Program-made: the position numbers and the translations under genes
Shown here: one piece after another, positions 1 to 7,657 of the stretch
Layout of the letters: each line of letters starts with the position of its first letter
Numbering within the stretch: position 1 is the first letter of the stretch
Notes under the pieces: model-generated
What the model was told of the DNA's origin: nothing
Database searches by the model: none
Seen by the model: only the letters and a program-made list of their open reading frames with translations
DNA from: DATGZX01 sp035296965
GTDB taxonomy: Bacteria; Planctomycetota; Planctomycetia; Gemmatales; Gemmataceae
Assembly: GCA_035296965.1 (NCBI GenBank)
Contig: DATGZX010000197.1
Span: forward strand, 27,698 to 91,697
DNA length: 64,000 nucleotides
Direction of reading: 5' to 3'

Positions 1-76
1 GGAAACGCGGCCGCAGAGTGCCAGTTCTCGGGAGTCGGCTCACAAGCGGGATACTGGGCCGGCGACCTCAGGGTGG

Positions 77-280
77 GTGCGTCTTGAACAACTGACTGCT
101 CTTGTTCTTGTGGCAGTAGTCGTTTGCGTTGGCTGGATGGTGACGGCGGCTTATGAACCGACCTGGTTCCGACTCTTTTCCCTCGACGCGGAGATCATCC
201 TCGTTGTGGCGGTCCTCAGCACGGCGTTGATCCTCGTCAGTGCGGCAGCGCTCGTTAACACGCGTTCCCGGGAAAAGTGA
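77..280 (+). CDS. small two-helix membrane protein, possibly the 3' end of a longer gene
   Basis: From a GTG at 77 the frame encodes 67 residues with two hydrophobic segments (about residues 7-25 and 38-60) separated by a short loop, so it is probably a small inner-membrane protein. I do not recognise a family. The same frame stays open upstream to position 2 of the window without a stop, so the true start may lie outside and this may be only the C-terminus of a larger protein. The upstream residues are polar and of low complexity, which mildly favours the internal GTG. The gene is followed by about 160 bases without coding signal before the next membrane protein. Confidence 0.4.
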   Translation: MRLEQLTALVLVAVVVCVGWMVTAAYEPTWFRLFSLDAEIILVVAVLSTALILVSAAALVNTRSREK

Positions 281-442
281 CTGTCTTTCGACCTTCGCTA
301 TCGCTCGCATCCGGTTCGACGTGAACCGACCCAGGCGCATGGCAGGACTATCCGACAAAACAAGATGATAATAGACTGCACTGTGTAAAGAGAGTGAAGG
401 GCTACCGCTGATTACGCGGTCATGAAATGAAGGATTCGATAG

Positions 443-1102
443 ATGCCGAAAACTCGACCAACCACCCCGATCATGGTCATTGCTATCCTGCAGCTCGTCT
501 TCGGGGGCATCGGGCTGCTCTGCGACGTCGGCGGAATTTTCCAAGTTGCCATGGGAAACAAGCTTAACACGATGATGAGTCCGCCTGGGGCGGCCGGCGC
601 GCCCGGGGCCCCCAACCAAGCCGAGCTGCAGGAAAGGATCGAGAAGTTGACGGCGGAGCGCGTGCCAAATTACAAGGCCATCACGGTCGCGGGGGCAGTC
701 GTGGTTTCGCCGATGCTTAGCATCGCCATGATTGCGAGCGGCATCGCGCTCTTGTACATGAAAGCATGGGGTCGGATCCTTGCAATTCTTTATTCTGTTG
801 TAAGCATCTTGACGAAAATTGTGCAGGTAACCCTCGCATTCATGGTCATACCCGCGACGCAACAAGTCATACAAGAGTTCATGGAAAAGCAAACGAAGGC
901 CGCACCAAACCTTCAACCATTCATTCAGATGTTGCAGTTTGTCATGTATGCGGCCATTTTCTTCATGTTCTTTGCAATGGTTTATCCGGCCGTTGTGCTG
1001 GTCTTCATGCTCTTGCCTTCCACCAAGGCAGCTTTACGTGGGCAGGGGACACAAAGGGGCGCAGATGGGATCGAAGACTATCGTGATGAGCCACAGGCCT
1101 GA
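443..1102 (+). CDS. polytopic membrane protein of unknown function
   Basis: This 219-aa protein has an N-terminal hydrophobic helix (about residues 9-30), a Gly/Ala/Pro-rich loop with a short charged helix (45-75), and three further membrane segments (about 80-103, 108-135 and 165-195), followed by a charged tail. No catalytic motif is visible and I do not recognise a named family; short membrane proteins with such Pro/Gly-rich loops are common in planctomycetes. ATG at 443 is the first start and places the first helix at the N-terminus. It converges with the minus-strand gene ending at 1120, with only 17 bases between them. Confidence 0.6.
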   Translation: MPKTRPTTPIMVIAILQLVFGGIGLLCDVGGIFQVAMGNKLNTMMSPPGAAGAPGAPNQAELQERIEKLTAERVPNYKAITVAGAVVVSPMLSIAMIASGIALLYMKAWGRILAILYSVVSILTKIVQVTLAFMVIPATQQVIQEFMEKQTKAAPNLQPFIQMLQFVMYAAIFFMFFAMVYPAVVLVFMLLPSTKAALRGQGTQRGADGIEDYRDEPQA

Positions 1103-1119
1103 CGCACGGCCGCTATTGA

Positions 1120-2055
1120 TCACTTTCTCTCAGGATTCTTGCCGAGCAGCCGGTACGTCGTAGTCAGCTGAGATTCAATATTCATCTCGGCGTCATCGCC
1201 TCCGAGGGACACCTCAATCGTGCCCTTGACCCGAACGTTTCGCTGAAACTGGACCAGCCTGCCCGTCGTCGCGTCAAAAAGATACGCCCCCTCCGCCTTT
1301 TCAGTTTTCAGGTCAGCGCTCTTGATCGTGTAAGGCAGGCCGCTGTTTTTGCCAGGGGGAACGTAGTTCAGTGCCCATTTCACATCAATCCGGTTCAGTG
1401 ACTGTCCGTCTAAAATGTCGTCGCCCCGGTACGTGTAGCGTCCGTCCGCCGCGAATTCCCCCATGGCGCCAAACGAGATAACTGTCTTGCGTTTCCACGT
1501 ATCCCCGGGCTTGACGGGCACGCCTGGCAGAAACGCGCAGAAGACACTCTCGACTTCCTCCTTGACCGTCCTGGCGCCCAAGCTGGCAGCGAGAGTCTTT
1601 TCGAGAGCAGGTTTGTCGCCGAAGGTTCTGGCGACGAACTCGTCTACACCTTGTACATCGATTACCTTGCCCAAGTTTGCGTCCATCGTGATCGTGCACG
1701 CAGATCCCTCGATTTTCTTCGAGATTTCAGCATGCTTCTCGTCGAGGCTCTTCTCCGTCGCCGAGCCGGCCGCCGGCCCCTTGACGCCACTTTTCACTTT
1801 TCGTGCGAGAATTGTTTTCTCGAATACAAGGCGATTCGCGTCTTTCTTTAGAACTTTGAATCGTTCAACGGTCAGAGTATCTTCACTGATGACGGTCTCC
1901 TGGGATATCTTGGTCGTCTGCCTGAGTTGGTTATTGGTTTGCAAGAAGAACTGGTCCCCTTCCTTCAGTTTCCACGATGGCTCGACTTGGCCGGATGCGG
2001 AGACGCTGGCGAGACCGAGTGCTAGCGTTGCCCCGAGAAGACTCCGCAGATGCAT
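1120..2055 (-). CDS. secreted DUF6263-like protein
   Basis: The protein starts with a Sec signal peptide (hydrophobic core LLGATLALGLASVSASG) and continues as a soluble, beta-rich sequence with repeated features of planctomycete DUF6263-like proteins: a 'WKLKEGDQFF' opening, a threonine-rich strand pair, and a late 'PGDTWKRK' motif. Its function is unknown. I chose ATG at 2055 and not the TTG at 2070, because a strong GCGGAGG Shine-Dalgarno lies 7 nt upstream of it, inside the codons of the longer version. It is the last gene of the minus-strand run downstream of eutBC, separated from eutC by about 100 bases. Confidence 0.65.
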   Translation of the reverse strand: MHLRSLLGATLALGLASVSASGQVEPSWKLKEGDQFFLQTNNQLRQTTKISQETVISEDTLTVERFKVLKKDANRLVFEKTILARKVKSGVKGPAAGSATEKSLDEKHAEISKKIEGSACTITMDANLGKVIDVQGVDEFVARTFGDKPALEKTLAASLGARTVKEEVESVFCAFLPGVPVKPGDTWKRKTVISFGAMGEFAADGRYTYRGDDILDGQSLNRIDVKWALNYVPPGKNSGLPYTIKSADLKTEKAEGAYLFDATTGRLVQFQRNVRVKGTIEVSLGGDDAEMNIESQLTTTYRLLGKNPERK

Positions 2056-2158
2056 GACAGACCTCCGCAAGATGGGAAACGACGATCTGACCCTCTTCCG
2101 CCCAAGACCCTTGCTCTGCCAGGAGCACTACCTGTCTTGAGCCCAGCATAGCCTTTTT

Positions 2159-2968
2159 TCATAGACGCGGCAGGCTTCGTGTCTTGTCGGGCTTCACCAA
2201 GTCTTCCTTGATCGCGACGCCGCTAGCTTGCCTCGAGCGCATCTTGTCGGCCAACGCCAGGATCCGTTGGGCCGCATCCTCCGGCGCGATGCCACGCGCG
2301 TGGATGTTGGAAATGAGATTGCGGTTGGCATCATTGTGGCCGGTCCTCGGATGGTAGGCCATGTAGGCCGACAGGCTCTCTGCAGTTGCTAGGCCAGGCC
2401 TCTCGCCGATCAAGAGCGCAACGACAGCGGGCTTCAGCAACTCGCCGATATCATTAAGCACGCCAACCCGGCAATAACGAACAACAAAAGGACAGCCAAT
2501 GCTTCCTCGGTCCACCGCGCTTTCCATGAGGATTGGGAGTAAGCGCGGAACCTGTGTCCTTACCGCGGCCACGGAAAGCCCATCGCCAATCACGATCTGA
2601 AAATCGACCTCCGCCGGGCAACGGCGAATCAATTCTTGCCTTGCATGGTCACTCAGACGACGGCCGAGGTCGGGGCGCATAAGAAACTCCGCCTTGGAAG
2701 CGGCGCACGTCCTCACCTCAAAAAGCCCCCACTTGTTAAGGAAGACCTGGCCAAAATCCTTGTCCAGATCCATCTCCGCGTGCACGGCATCAACCGCGGC
2801 CGCGTGGTCTTGACGAAGTTCCAATTGGGTAGCTGTCAGGTATGCCGGGCCTGCTCGGCCGGCGAGGATTCGCGCGGGCGTCCGGGCCCGGATCGCCAAC
2901 ATCAATTCAGACAAACTCGTACCCGAAACAGTAGGCCGGCCAATTGGTACTGGCTCTAGATTGCTCAA
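2159..2968 (-). CDS. eutC: ethanolamine ammonia-lyase small subunit EutC
   Basis: This is the light chain of adenosylcobalamin-dependent ethanolamine ammonia-lyase, which converts ethanolamine to acetaldehyde and ammonia. Its 269 aa match the family length. Diagnostic stretches are the N-terminal 'RTPARILAGRAGPAYLT' block, 'VIGDGLSVAAV' in the centre, 'LIGERPGL', 'AYMAYHPRTGHNDANRNLISNIH' (split across residues 205-225) and a C-terminal 'AAQRILALADKM'. The start lies 3 bases after the eutB stop, so the two are co-translated. No microcompartment shell gene, EutA reactivase or aldehyde dehydrogenase is present in the window. Confidence 0.95.
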   Translation of the reverse strand: MSNLEPVPIGRPTVSGTSLSELMLAIRARTPARILAGRAGPAYLTATQLELRQDHAAAVDAVHAEMDLDKDFGQVFLNKWGLFEVRTCAASKAEFLMRPDLGRRLSDHARQELIRRCPAEVDFQIVIGDGLSVAAVRTQVPRLLPILMESAVDRGSIGCPFVVRYCRVGVLNDIGELLKPAVVALLIGERPGLATAESLSAYMAYHPRTGHNDANRNLISNIHARGIAPEDAAQRILALADKMRSRQASGVAIKEDLVKPDKTRSLPRL

Positions 2969-2971
2969 GGT

Positions 2972-4393
2972 TTATGGCTCCACCCGGGCGGTTTCCAGGA
3001 CAGACTCGCAGCGCTCGAGCAAGTGTTGCCGGGCCTTGCCTTCCACCGGGGCCAATTCTCCATTGCGAAAAATCTCTCGCTCCTGCAGCCAAGTTGAGAA
3101 TTCCGGCGCCGGTCGCAGGCCGAAGATACGGCGCACCATCGCCGCATCGTGGTAACTCGTCGATTGGTAGTTCAGCATGACGTCGTCCGCACAAGGAACG
3201 CCCATGAAATAGTTACATCCGGCGGCCGCCAGAAGCAGCATTAAATTGTCCGCCGAGTTCTGATCTGCAGCCGCGTGATTCGTGTAGCAAACATCGCACC
3301 CCATGGGCAGACCCAGCAGCTTGCCCATGAAGTGGTCCTCCAGACCCGCGCGTGTGATCTGCCGCTCGTCGTACAGGTATTCAGGCCCGATGAAGCCGAC
3401 GACACTATTTACCAGAAAGGGATCCAGCGTCCTTGCGACACCGTAAGCCCGAGCCTCGAGCGTGAGCTGATCCACGCCCTGATGGGCGTCTGCCGAAAGG
3501 GCGCTGCCCTGACCAGTTTCGAAGTACATTACCTGATTGCCGACCCAGGCAACTTCCCGGTCGCGGTGGTGCTCCAGAATCCTGTCACGACCTTCACGCA
3601 AGAGTTCCAAGCTGATGCCGAAACTCACATTCGCAGCCTGGGTCCCTGCAAGAGACTGAAAGAGGAGATCCACGGGTGCACCCCGTTCCAGGCATGCAAG
3701 CTGTGTGGTGATATGCGCGAGGCAGCAGGCTTGAGTCGGGGCGCCACACGCGCTGATGAGCCGATCCAACCCCTTCAGAATTGTCTCCACAGTATCCACC
3801 GACTCCGTGGCAGGGTTCACTCCTATAACGGCGTCGCCGCAACCGAACAAGAGCCCGTCGAGCGCAGCCAGGAGTATGCCGCCAATGTCGTCGGCAGGGT
3901 GATTCGGCTGAACACGGATGCCAAGCACGCCGCGCTGCCCCATCGTGTTGCGGCAGCGTGTCACGTTGCGGATCTTACCCGAGGCCAAGACAAGGTCCAT
4001 GTTGCTCATCAGCTTGGCCACCGCGGCAGCAACCTCGGGCGTGATGGCCCAGCGAAGTCGGCGGAGCGTCTCTTCATCCATTTGATCATCGAGAAGATAC
4101 TCTCGAAACTCGCCGACCGTTAGCGATCGGATGGAGGAGAACGCTTCCTGATCGAGCGTTTCCAAGATAAGACGCGTGACGTCGTCCTGGTCGGGCTCGA
4201 TTAGCGGTCGGTCAATGATCTCGCTCAAGCGGATATCTGCCAGCACGTGTTTCGCGGCGACGCGCTCGCGCTCCGTGCCTGCCGCCAGGCCGGCTAGCTG
4301 GTCGCCGGACTTCTGTTCATTGGCCTTGGCAAAGACTTCGCGCAGATCGGCGAAGGTATATCGTTCGTCGCGGATGGTCGTTTGATAGGGCAT
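2972..4393 (-). CDS. eutB: ethanolamine ammonia-lyase large subunit EutB
   Basis: This is the catalytic TIM-barrel heavy chain (473 aa, slightly longer than the common ~455 aa). Family landmarks include 'RSLTVGEFREYLLDD', 'RCRNTMGQRG', 'GCGDAVIGVNPATES', 'AHITTQLACLERGAPVDLLF' and 'GLPMGCDVCYTNHA', the last in the C-terminal part near the cobalamin/substrate site. The ATG at 4393 gives the normal 'MPYQTTIRDERYTFADL' N-terminus. It sits about 60 bases downstream of yidD in the same direction, an unusual neighbourhood for a catabolic enzyme, and is tightly coupled to eutC. Without the other eut genes, its role is likely use of ethanolamine from phospholipids as a nitrogen source; this is inference. 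Confidence 0.96.
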   Translation of the reverse strand: MPYQTTIRDERYTFADLREVFAKANEQKSGDQLAGLAAGTERERVAAKHVLADIRLSEIIDRPLIEPDQDDVTRLILETLDQEAFSSIRSLTVGEFREYLLDDQMDEETLRRLRWAITPEVAAAVAKLMSNMDLVLASGKIRNVTRCRNTMGQRGVLGIRVQPNHPADDIGGILLAALDGLLFGCGDAVIGVNPATESVDTVETILKGLDRLISACGAPTQACCLAHITTQLACLERGAPVDLLFQSLAGTQAANVSFGISLELLREGRDRILEHHRDREVAWVGNQVMYFETGQGSALSADAHQGVDQLTLEARAYGVARTLDPFLVNSVVGFIGPEYLYDERQITRAGLEDHFMGKLLGLPMGCDVCYTNHAAADQNSADNLMLLLAAAGCNYFMGVPCADDVMLNYQSTSYHDAAMVRRIFGLRPAPEFSTWLQEREIFRNGELAPVEGKARQHLLERCESVLETARVEP

Positions 4394-4452
4394 GGTGCAT
4401 CATCTATTCTATGCGGCGATTCCGGGCGGCCTTGGTCTGCAACGACTCTTCC

Positions 4453-4695
4453 TCAGGGGGGATCGTAGCCTCCGAGACTCCAGGGATGGCAGCGGCAAAT
4501 ACGCCCGACCCCCTTTCCCGCTCCATGCAAAGGGCCGTACTTTCTCACGGCGAGGATGAAATACTCACTGCAACTAGGGGTAAAACGGCACACGGAAGGT
4601 AGAAGTGGGCGCAAACAGACTTGATAGAAGCGCACCCAGGAGATCAAGAAACTCGACAGCGCGGCAGTCAACCAAGCTCTGAGCCTGCCCATCAT
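4453..4695 (-). CDS. yidD: membrane protein insertion efficiency factor YidD
   Basis: YidD is a short amphipathic membrane-associated protein that helps YidC insert proteins. The 80-aa sequence has the family core: an N-terminal hydrophobic helix, 'YQVCLRPLLPSVCRFTPSCSEY', then 'AVRKYGPLHGAGKGVGRICRCHPWSLGGYDPP'-type sequence with the three conserved Cys and the HPW motif (quoted in parts; residues 24-80). Its start overlaps the rnpA stop by 4 bases (ATGA), typical of rnpA-yidD coupling. The usual neighbours rpmH (upstream of rnpA) and yidC are not here. ATG at 4692 is an alternative start one codon later. Confidence 0.93.
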   Translation of the reverse strand: MMGRLRAWLTAALSSFLISWVRFYQVCLRPLLPSVCRFTPSCSEYFILAVRKYGPLHGAGKGVGRICRCHPWSLGGYDPP

Positions 4696-5075
4696 GATTG
4701 GCCGGCCTCCTTGGCTAATTTGCGCTGCAATTGGTTTACCAGGCGAGGCAGTGATTGCTTCAATTCCTCAAGAGATGGCTCCTCCCGGCTCCGGGGAATG
4801 AGCACGAGGTCCAGGCCCTTTGCCATCTCGTGGCGAGTCAGGCGATAGGCCTCCCTGTACAGCCGGCGCAACCGATTCCGGTGATGGGCTGGTCCCACTT
4901 TTCGCGACACCGAAAAACCGACGCGCGAATAGGGCAGGGCGTTGCTGCATGCGTACACGATCAGCCAGGCATCACTCACTGAGCGCTTGCGCTCGTAGAC
5001 GCGGCGAAAATCGACCGGGCGACGCAAGTGCTCGGCCGGCCGGAATGCGAACGATCGCTCGGGTGACATCGACAT
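4692..5075 (-). CDS. rnpA: ribonuclease P protein component RnpA
   Basis: RnpA is the protein cofactor of RNase P, which with the RNA subunit trims the 5' leader of pre-tRNAs. The 127-aa sequence has an N-terminal 'RRPVDFRRVYERKRS' segment, then 'RVGFSVSRKVGPAHHRNRLRRLYREAYR' (about residues 51-78), which contains the RNR signature of the conserved basic helix. Its length is normal. It is translationally coupled to yidD by a 4-bp overlap. Only about 80 bases separate it from the upstream dnaJ-type gene, too short for rpmH, so the classical rpmH-rnpA pair is broken here. No rnpB RNA was seen in the window. Confidence 0.94.
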   Translation of the reverse strand: MSMSPERSFAFRPAEHLRRPVDFRRVYERKRSVSDAWLIVYACSNALPYSRVGFSVSRKVGPAHHRNRLRRLYREAYRLTRHEMAKGLDLVLIPRSREEPSLEELKQSLPRLVNQLQRKLAKEAGQS

Positions 5076-5153
5076 GAGTTTGGACGCATCGCAAAACTTG
5101 AAGATGAGAGTTCAGCGCCGCGTGGAAAGTCTTCGCTGTTGCTCCGTTCTCGT

Positions 5154-6071
5154 CTACCACAATCCCGCGCGTGGATCCTGCGCATGCAGCCTGGCAAACT
5201 CTTCCATTATCTCCTTGCTGCGCTCGTCCTTGGCGGCAGGAGCCACGATTTTGATCTGGATGTATTGGTCTCCTCCAGCAATCCCCTTGCCGCGAACCCG
5301 CAGCCGCGTGCCGCTGGATGAACCAGGCGGGATCTTTACCGACAGGCGCGCTCCATCAATCGTCGGCACATCAACTTTTGTTCCGAGCACCGCTTCGCTC
5401 ACGGTCAGGGGTACTTCGAGCACGAGGTTCTTTCCTTCCCGAAGGAAGTATCGATGCGGCGAGATATGCAAACGGATGCGTAAATCACCCCCAACTGGAC
5501 CCTGGCCTTGCAAACGGAGCGACTGGCCGTCCTCCACGCCAGCAGGAACCTTGACCGAAAGTTCCTTGCCATCAACCTCCAGATTGACGGCGCCGCCCAG
5601 TGCAGCCGTTTCGAATGGAATCGTTACTTCCGCAACGGCTTCCTCGGCTGGCGGCCGGAAACCACGCCCGCCGCGCGGGGGTTGACGGCCAAATACGCTC
5701 TCCATGTCAACCGGTCCGCCCCCCCCTCCGAAGAACTGACGGAACATGTCGGCGGCTTCGTTCGGATCCATCTCGCGCTGACCGCCCGGCCCTCCTCCCC
5801 ATTGGAAGTTGAAGTCGCGGGGACCACCTCGCGCACCCTGAGGACCGCCGCCCATGCCAGCCGCGCCGAACCGGTCGTACTGGACTCGCTTGGTCTTGTC
5901 GCTCAAGACGTCGTAGGCTTCCTGAACTTGCTTGAACTTGGCTTCTGCCTGTTTATCGCCTGGGTTACGGTCCGGATGATGCTGGCGCGCCAGCTTGCGA
6001 TACGCACGCTTGATCTCTTCCTCGGAGGCGTTACGTTTTACTCCCAGGATGTCGTAAAAGTCTTCAGCCAT
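5154..6071 (-). CDS. DnaJ-like chaperone of CbpA type (J domain, G/F linker, no zinc finger)
   Basis: Residues 4-70 form a J domain ending in 'QYDRFG' and containing the HPD tripeptide (HHPDRNPG) that stimulates DnaK ATPase. A Gly/Phe-rich linker (about 70-135) follows, then the two beta-barrel client-binding domains (about 145-285). The CXXCXGXG zinc-finger repeats of canonical DnaJ are absent, so this is a class II (CbpA/DnaJ2-type) J protein. The 305-aa length fits that class. It is first of the minus-strand group with rnpA and yidD, about 80 bases upstream of rnpA; dnaK and grpE are not nearby. ATG at 6071 gives the standard 'DFYDILGV' start. Confidence 0.93.
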   Translation of the reverse strand: MAEDFYDILGVKRNASEEEIKRAYRKLARQHHPDRNPGDKQAEAKFKQVQEAYDVLSDKTKRVQYDRFGAAGMGGGPQGARGGPRDFNFQWGGGPGGQREMDPNEAADMFRQFFGGGGGPVDMESVFGRQPPRGGRGFRPPAEEAVAEVTIPFETAALGGAVNLEVDGKELSVKVPAGVEDGQSLRLQGQGPVGGDLRIRLHISPHRYFLREGKNLVLEVPLTVSEAVLGTKVDVPTIDGARLSVKIPPGSSSGTRLRVRGKGIAGGDQYIQIKIVAPAAKDERSKEIMEEFARLHAQDPRAGLW

Positions 6072-6199
6072 GCTTGGTCAACGAACCACAGGTTTTCCCG
6101 AATTGTAAATCAGCCGACTGCTTGACTCATTGTAGCGGGGCGCGATGAAATCAGGACTCCGGTATTCAGACCGGCTTGATCCTGGATCATGGTCAGTCG

Positions 6200-7543
6200 T
6201 CAGTGATTGCCGATCGCCGCTGCTACGGCATCGACGGTACGTTCGATATCTTGCTCGGTGTGCGCCGCCGTCGTCATGCCGCCCAATCCGGGCAAGTCGA
6301 TGCCTTGCAATAACATCGCCCGGCGAAATGCGTGCACCAACTTGGGATTCTTGGGAGCATCGAGCTGTTCCAGATTGCCCCCGTAAGGAACGAAGCTGTC
6401 ACCGGTCGGCAGCACTCCCAAGTATTCAGGCAGGAGTTTGAATCCGGAGAATTGCCCGTAGGCTACCCAACGCGCTTTGCGCGCTGCAAACATTGCGTTA
6501 AGTTTCTGCCGCAGCAGTCGTCCCATGTCGTTCGCGTGCCGGCAAGGATCACTGCTGGCGACCAACCTCAGAGTCGCGATGCCAGCGGCAGCAGACAAGG
6601 GATTCGCATTGAAAGTGCCTGGATGTTTCATCTTCGGTTTGCCCGGACGAAACTCCAGGGCAGACAAGATATCAGCACGGCCCGCCACGCAGCCGCCCGG
6701 CAAGCCACCGGCCAAAACCTTCGCCAAGGTCGTCAGATCAGGGAGCACGTTGTAATAGGCTTGAGCTCCACCGGGATGCACGCGGAAGCCGGTAATCACC
6801 TCGTCGAAGATCAGCAGGCGGTTGTGGCGCGTCGTCAAATCACGCAGCTCCCTCAGGAAGTCGCCACCCACGGGGACGGCCCCAAAATGGCCTCCCGTCG
6901 GCTCCAGGATTACACAGCCGATTCCGGTGTCGGTCGTCAAATAACGCTCTACAATTGCCGGGTCATTGGGTGGAACGACGATCGTTTCTGCAGCCACGGC
7001 GGCCGAAACGCCCGGGACTTGGTGGTCGGTCGGCAAATCGGCGCCCGGGATGACGGAATCATGCCAGCCGTGGAAGTGGCCGGCGAACTTGAGAACCTTT
7101 GGCTGGCCCGTAAAGATCCGGGCCAGGCGGACAGCCATCAGTGTGGCCTCGGTCCCTGAGGAAACGAAGCGCAGCTTCTCCGCTGACGGGACCAGGCGCT
7201 GCACTGCCGAACCCCATTCCAATTCCAGCTCATGGCAGGCTCCAGGATGCGTCATACGAGCCACCTGGCGCTGGACCGCCTCTACAACTGCCGGATGACT
7301 GTGACCCAGGAGGAGCGCGCCATGACCCGACCAGTAGTCGATCAAACGATGTCCATCGACGTCCCATTTGTAGGCCCCCTCTGCTCGTTCGACATAAATG
7401 GGGAAAGGCTCTAGATAACGGAGATCGTGGGTGACACCGTTTGGAAAGATCTGGCACGCCTGCTCGAAAAGCTTGCGTGACCTGGGAAACTCCTTGGCAT
7501 AGGATTTCATGGATGATTCTTGCTCTAGCATTGCCGGTGCCAT
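6200..7543 (-). CDS. class III PLP aminotransferase, HemL-like
   Basis: This is a fold-type I PLP enzyme related to glutamate-1-semialdehyde 2,1-aminomutase. Motifs in order: 'AYKWDVDGHRLIDYWSGHG' and 'LLGHSHPAVVEAV' near the N-terminus, the phosphate-binding 'SSGTEATLMAVRLAR', 'FHGWHDS', the PLP-contacting 'LLIFDEVITGFR', and the Schiff-base lysine in 'LAKVLAGGLPGG'. At 447 aa it is slightly longer than typical HemL, and several active-site neighbours differ (for example FHGWHD). It may therefore be a paralogous amino-acid aminotransferase and not the tetrapyrrole enzyme. I chose ATG 7543 because GGGAGAG precedes it at good spacing; ATG 7510 is a fallback. It stands between dnaJ and glpD in the same direction. 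Confidence 0.8.
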   Translation of the reverse strand: MAPAMLEQESSMKSYAKEFPRSRKLFEQACQIFPNGVTHDLRYLEPFPIYVERAEGAYKWDVDGHRLIDYWSGHGALLLGHSHPAVVEAVQRQVARMTHPGACHELELEWGSAVQRLVPSAEKLRFVSSGTEATLMAVRLARIFTGQPKVLKFAGHFHGWHDSVIPGADLPTDHQVPGVSAAVAAETIVVPPNDPAIVERYLTTDTGIGCVILEPTGGHFGAVPVGGDFLRELRDLTTRHNRLLIFDEVITGFRVHPGGAQAYYNVLPDLTTLAKVLAGGLPGGCVAGRADILSALEFRPGKPKMKHPGTFNANPLSAAAGIATLRLVASSDPCRHANDMGRLLRQKLNAMFAARKARWVAYGQFSGFKLLPEYLGVLPTGDSFVPYGGNLEQLDAPKNPKLVHAFRRAMLLQGIDLPGLGGMTTAAHTEQDIERTVDAVAAAIGNH

Positions 7544-7657
7544 GGATCTCTCCCGAGAATAGAGGCTGCATGGGCTAGCTGGCATCCAAGATAGAACCAA
7601 TCGCGTCTTTCGAAAAGGTATGCTCGCAACGATTGAACCCCACGGAAGAGCCGATTC

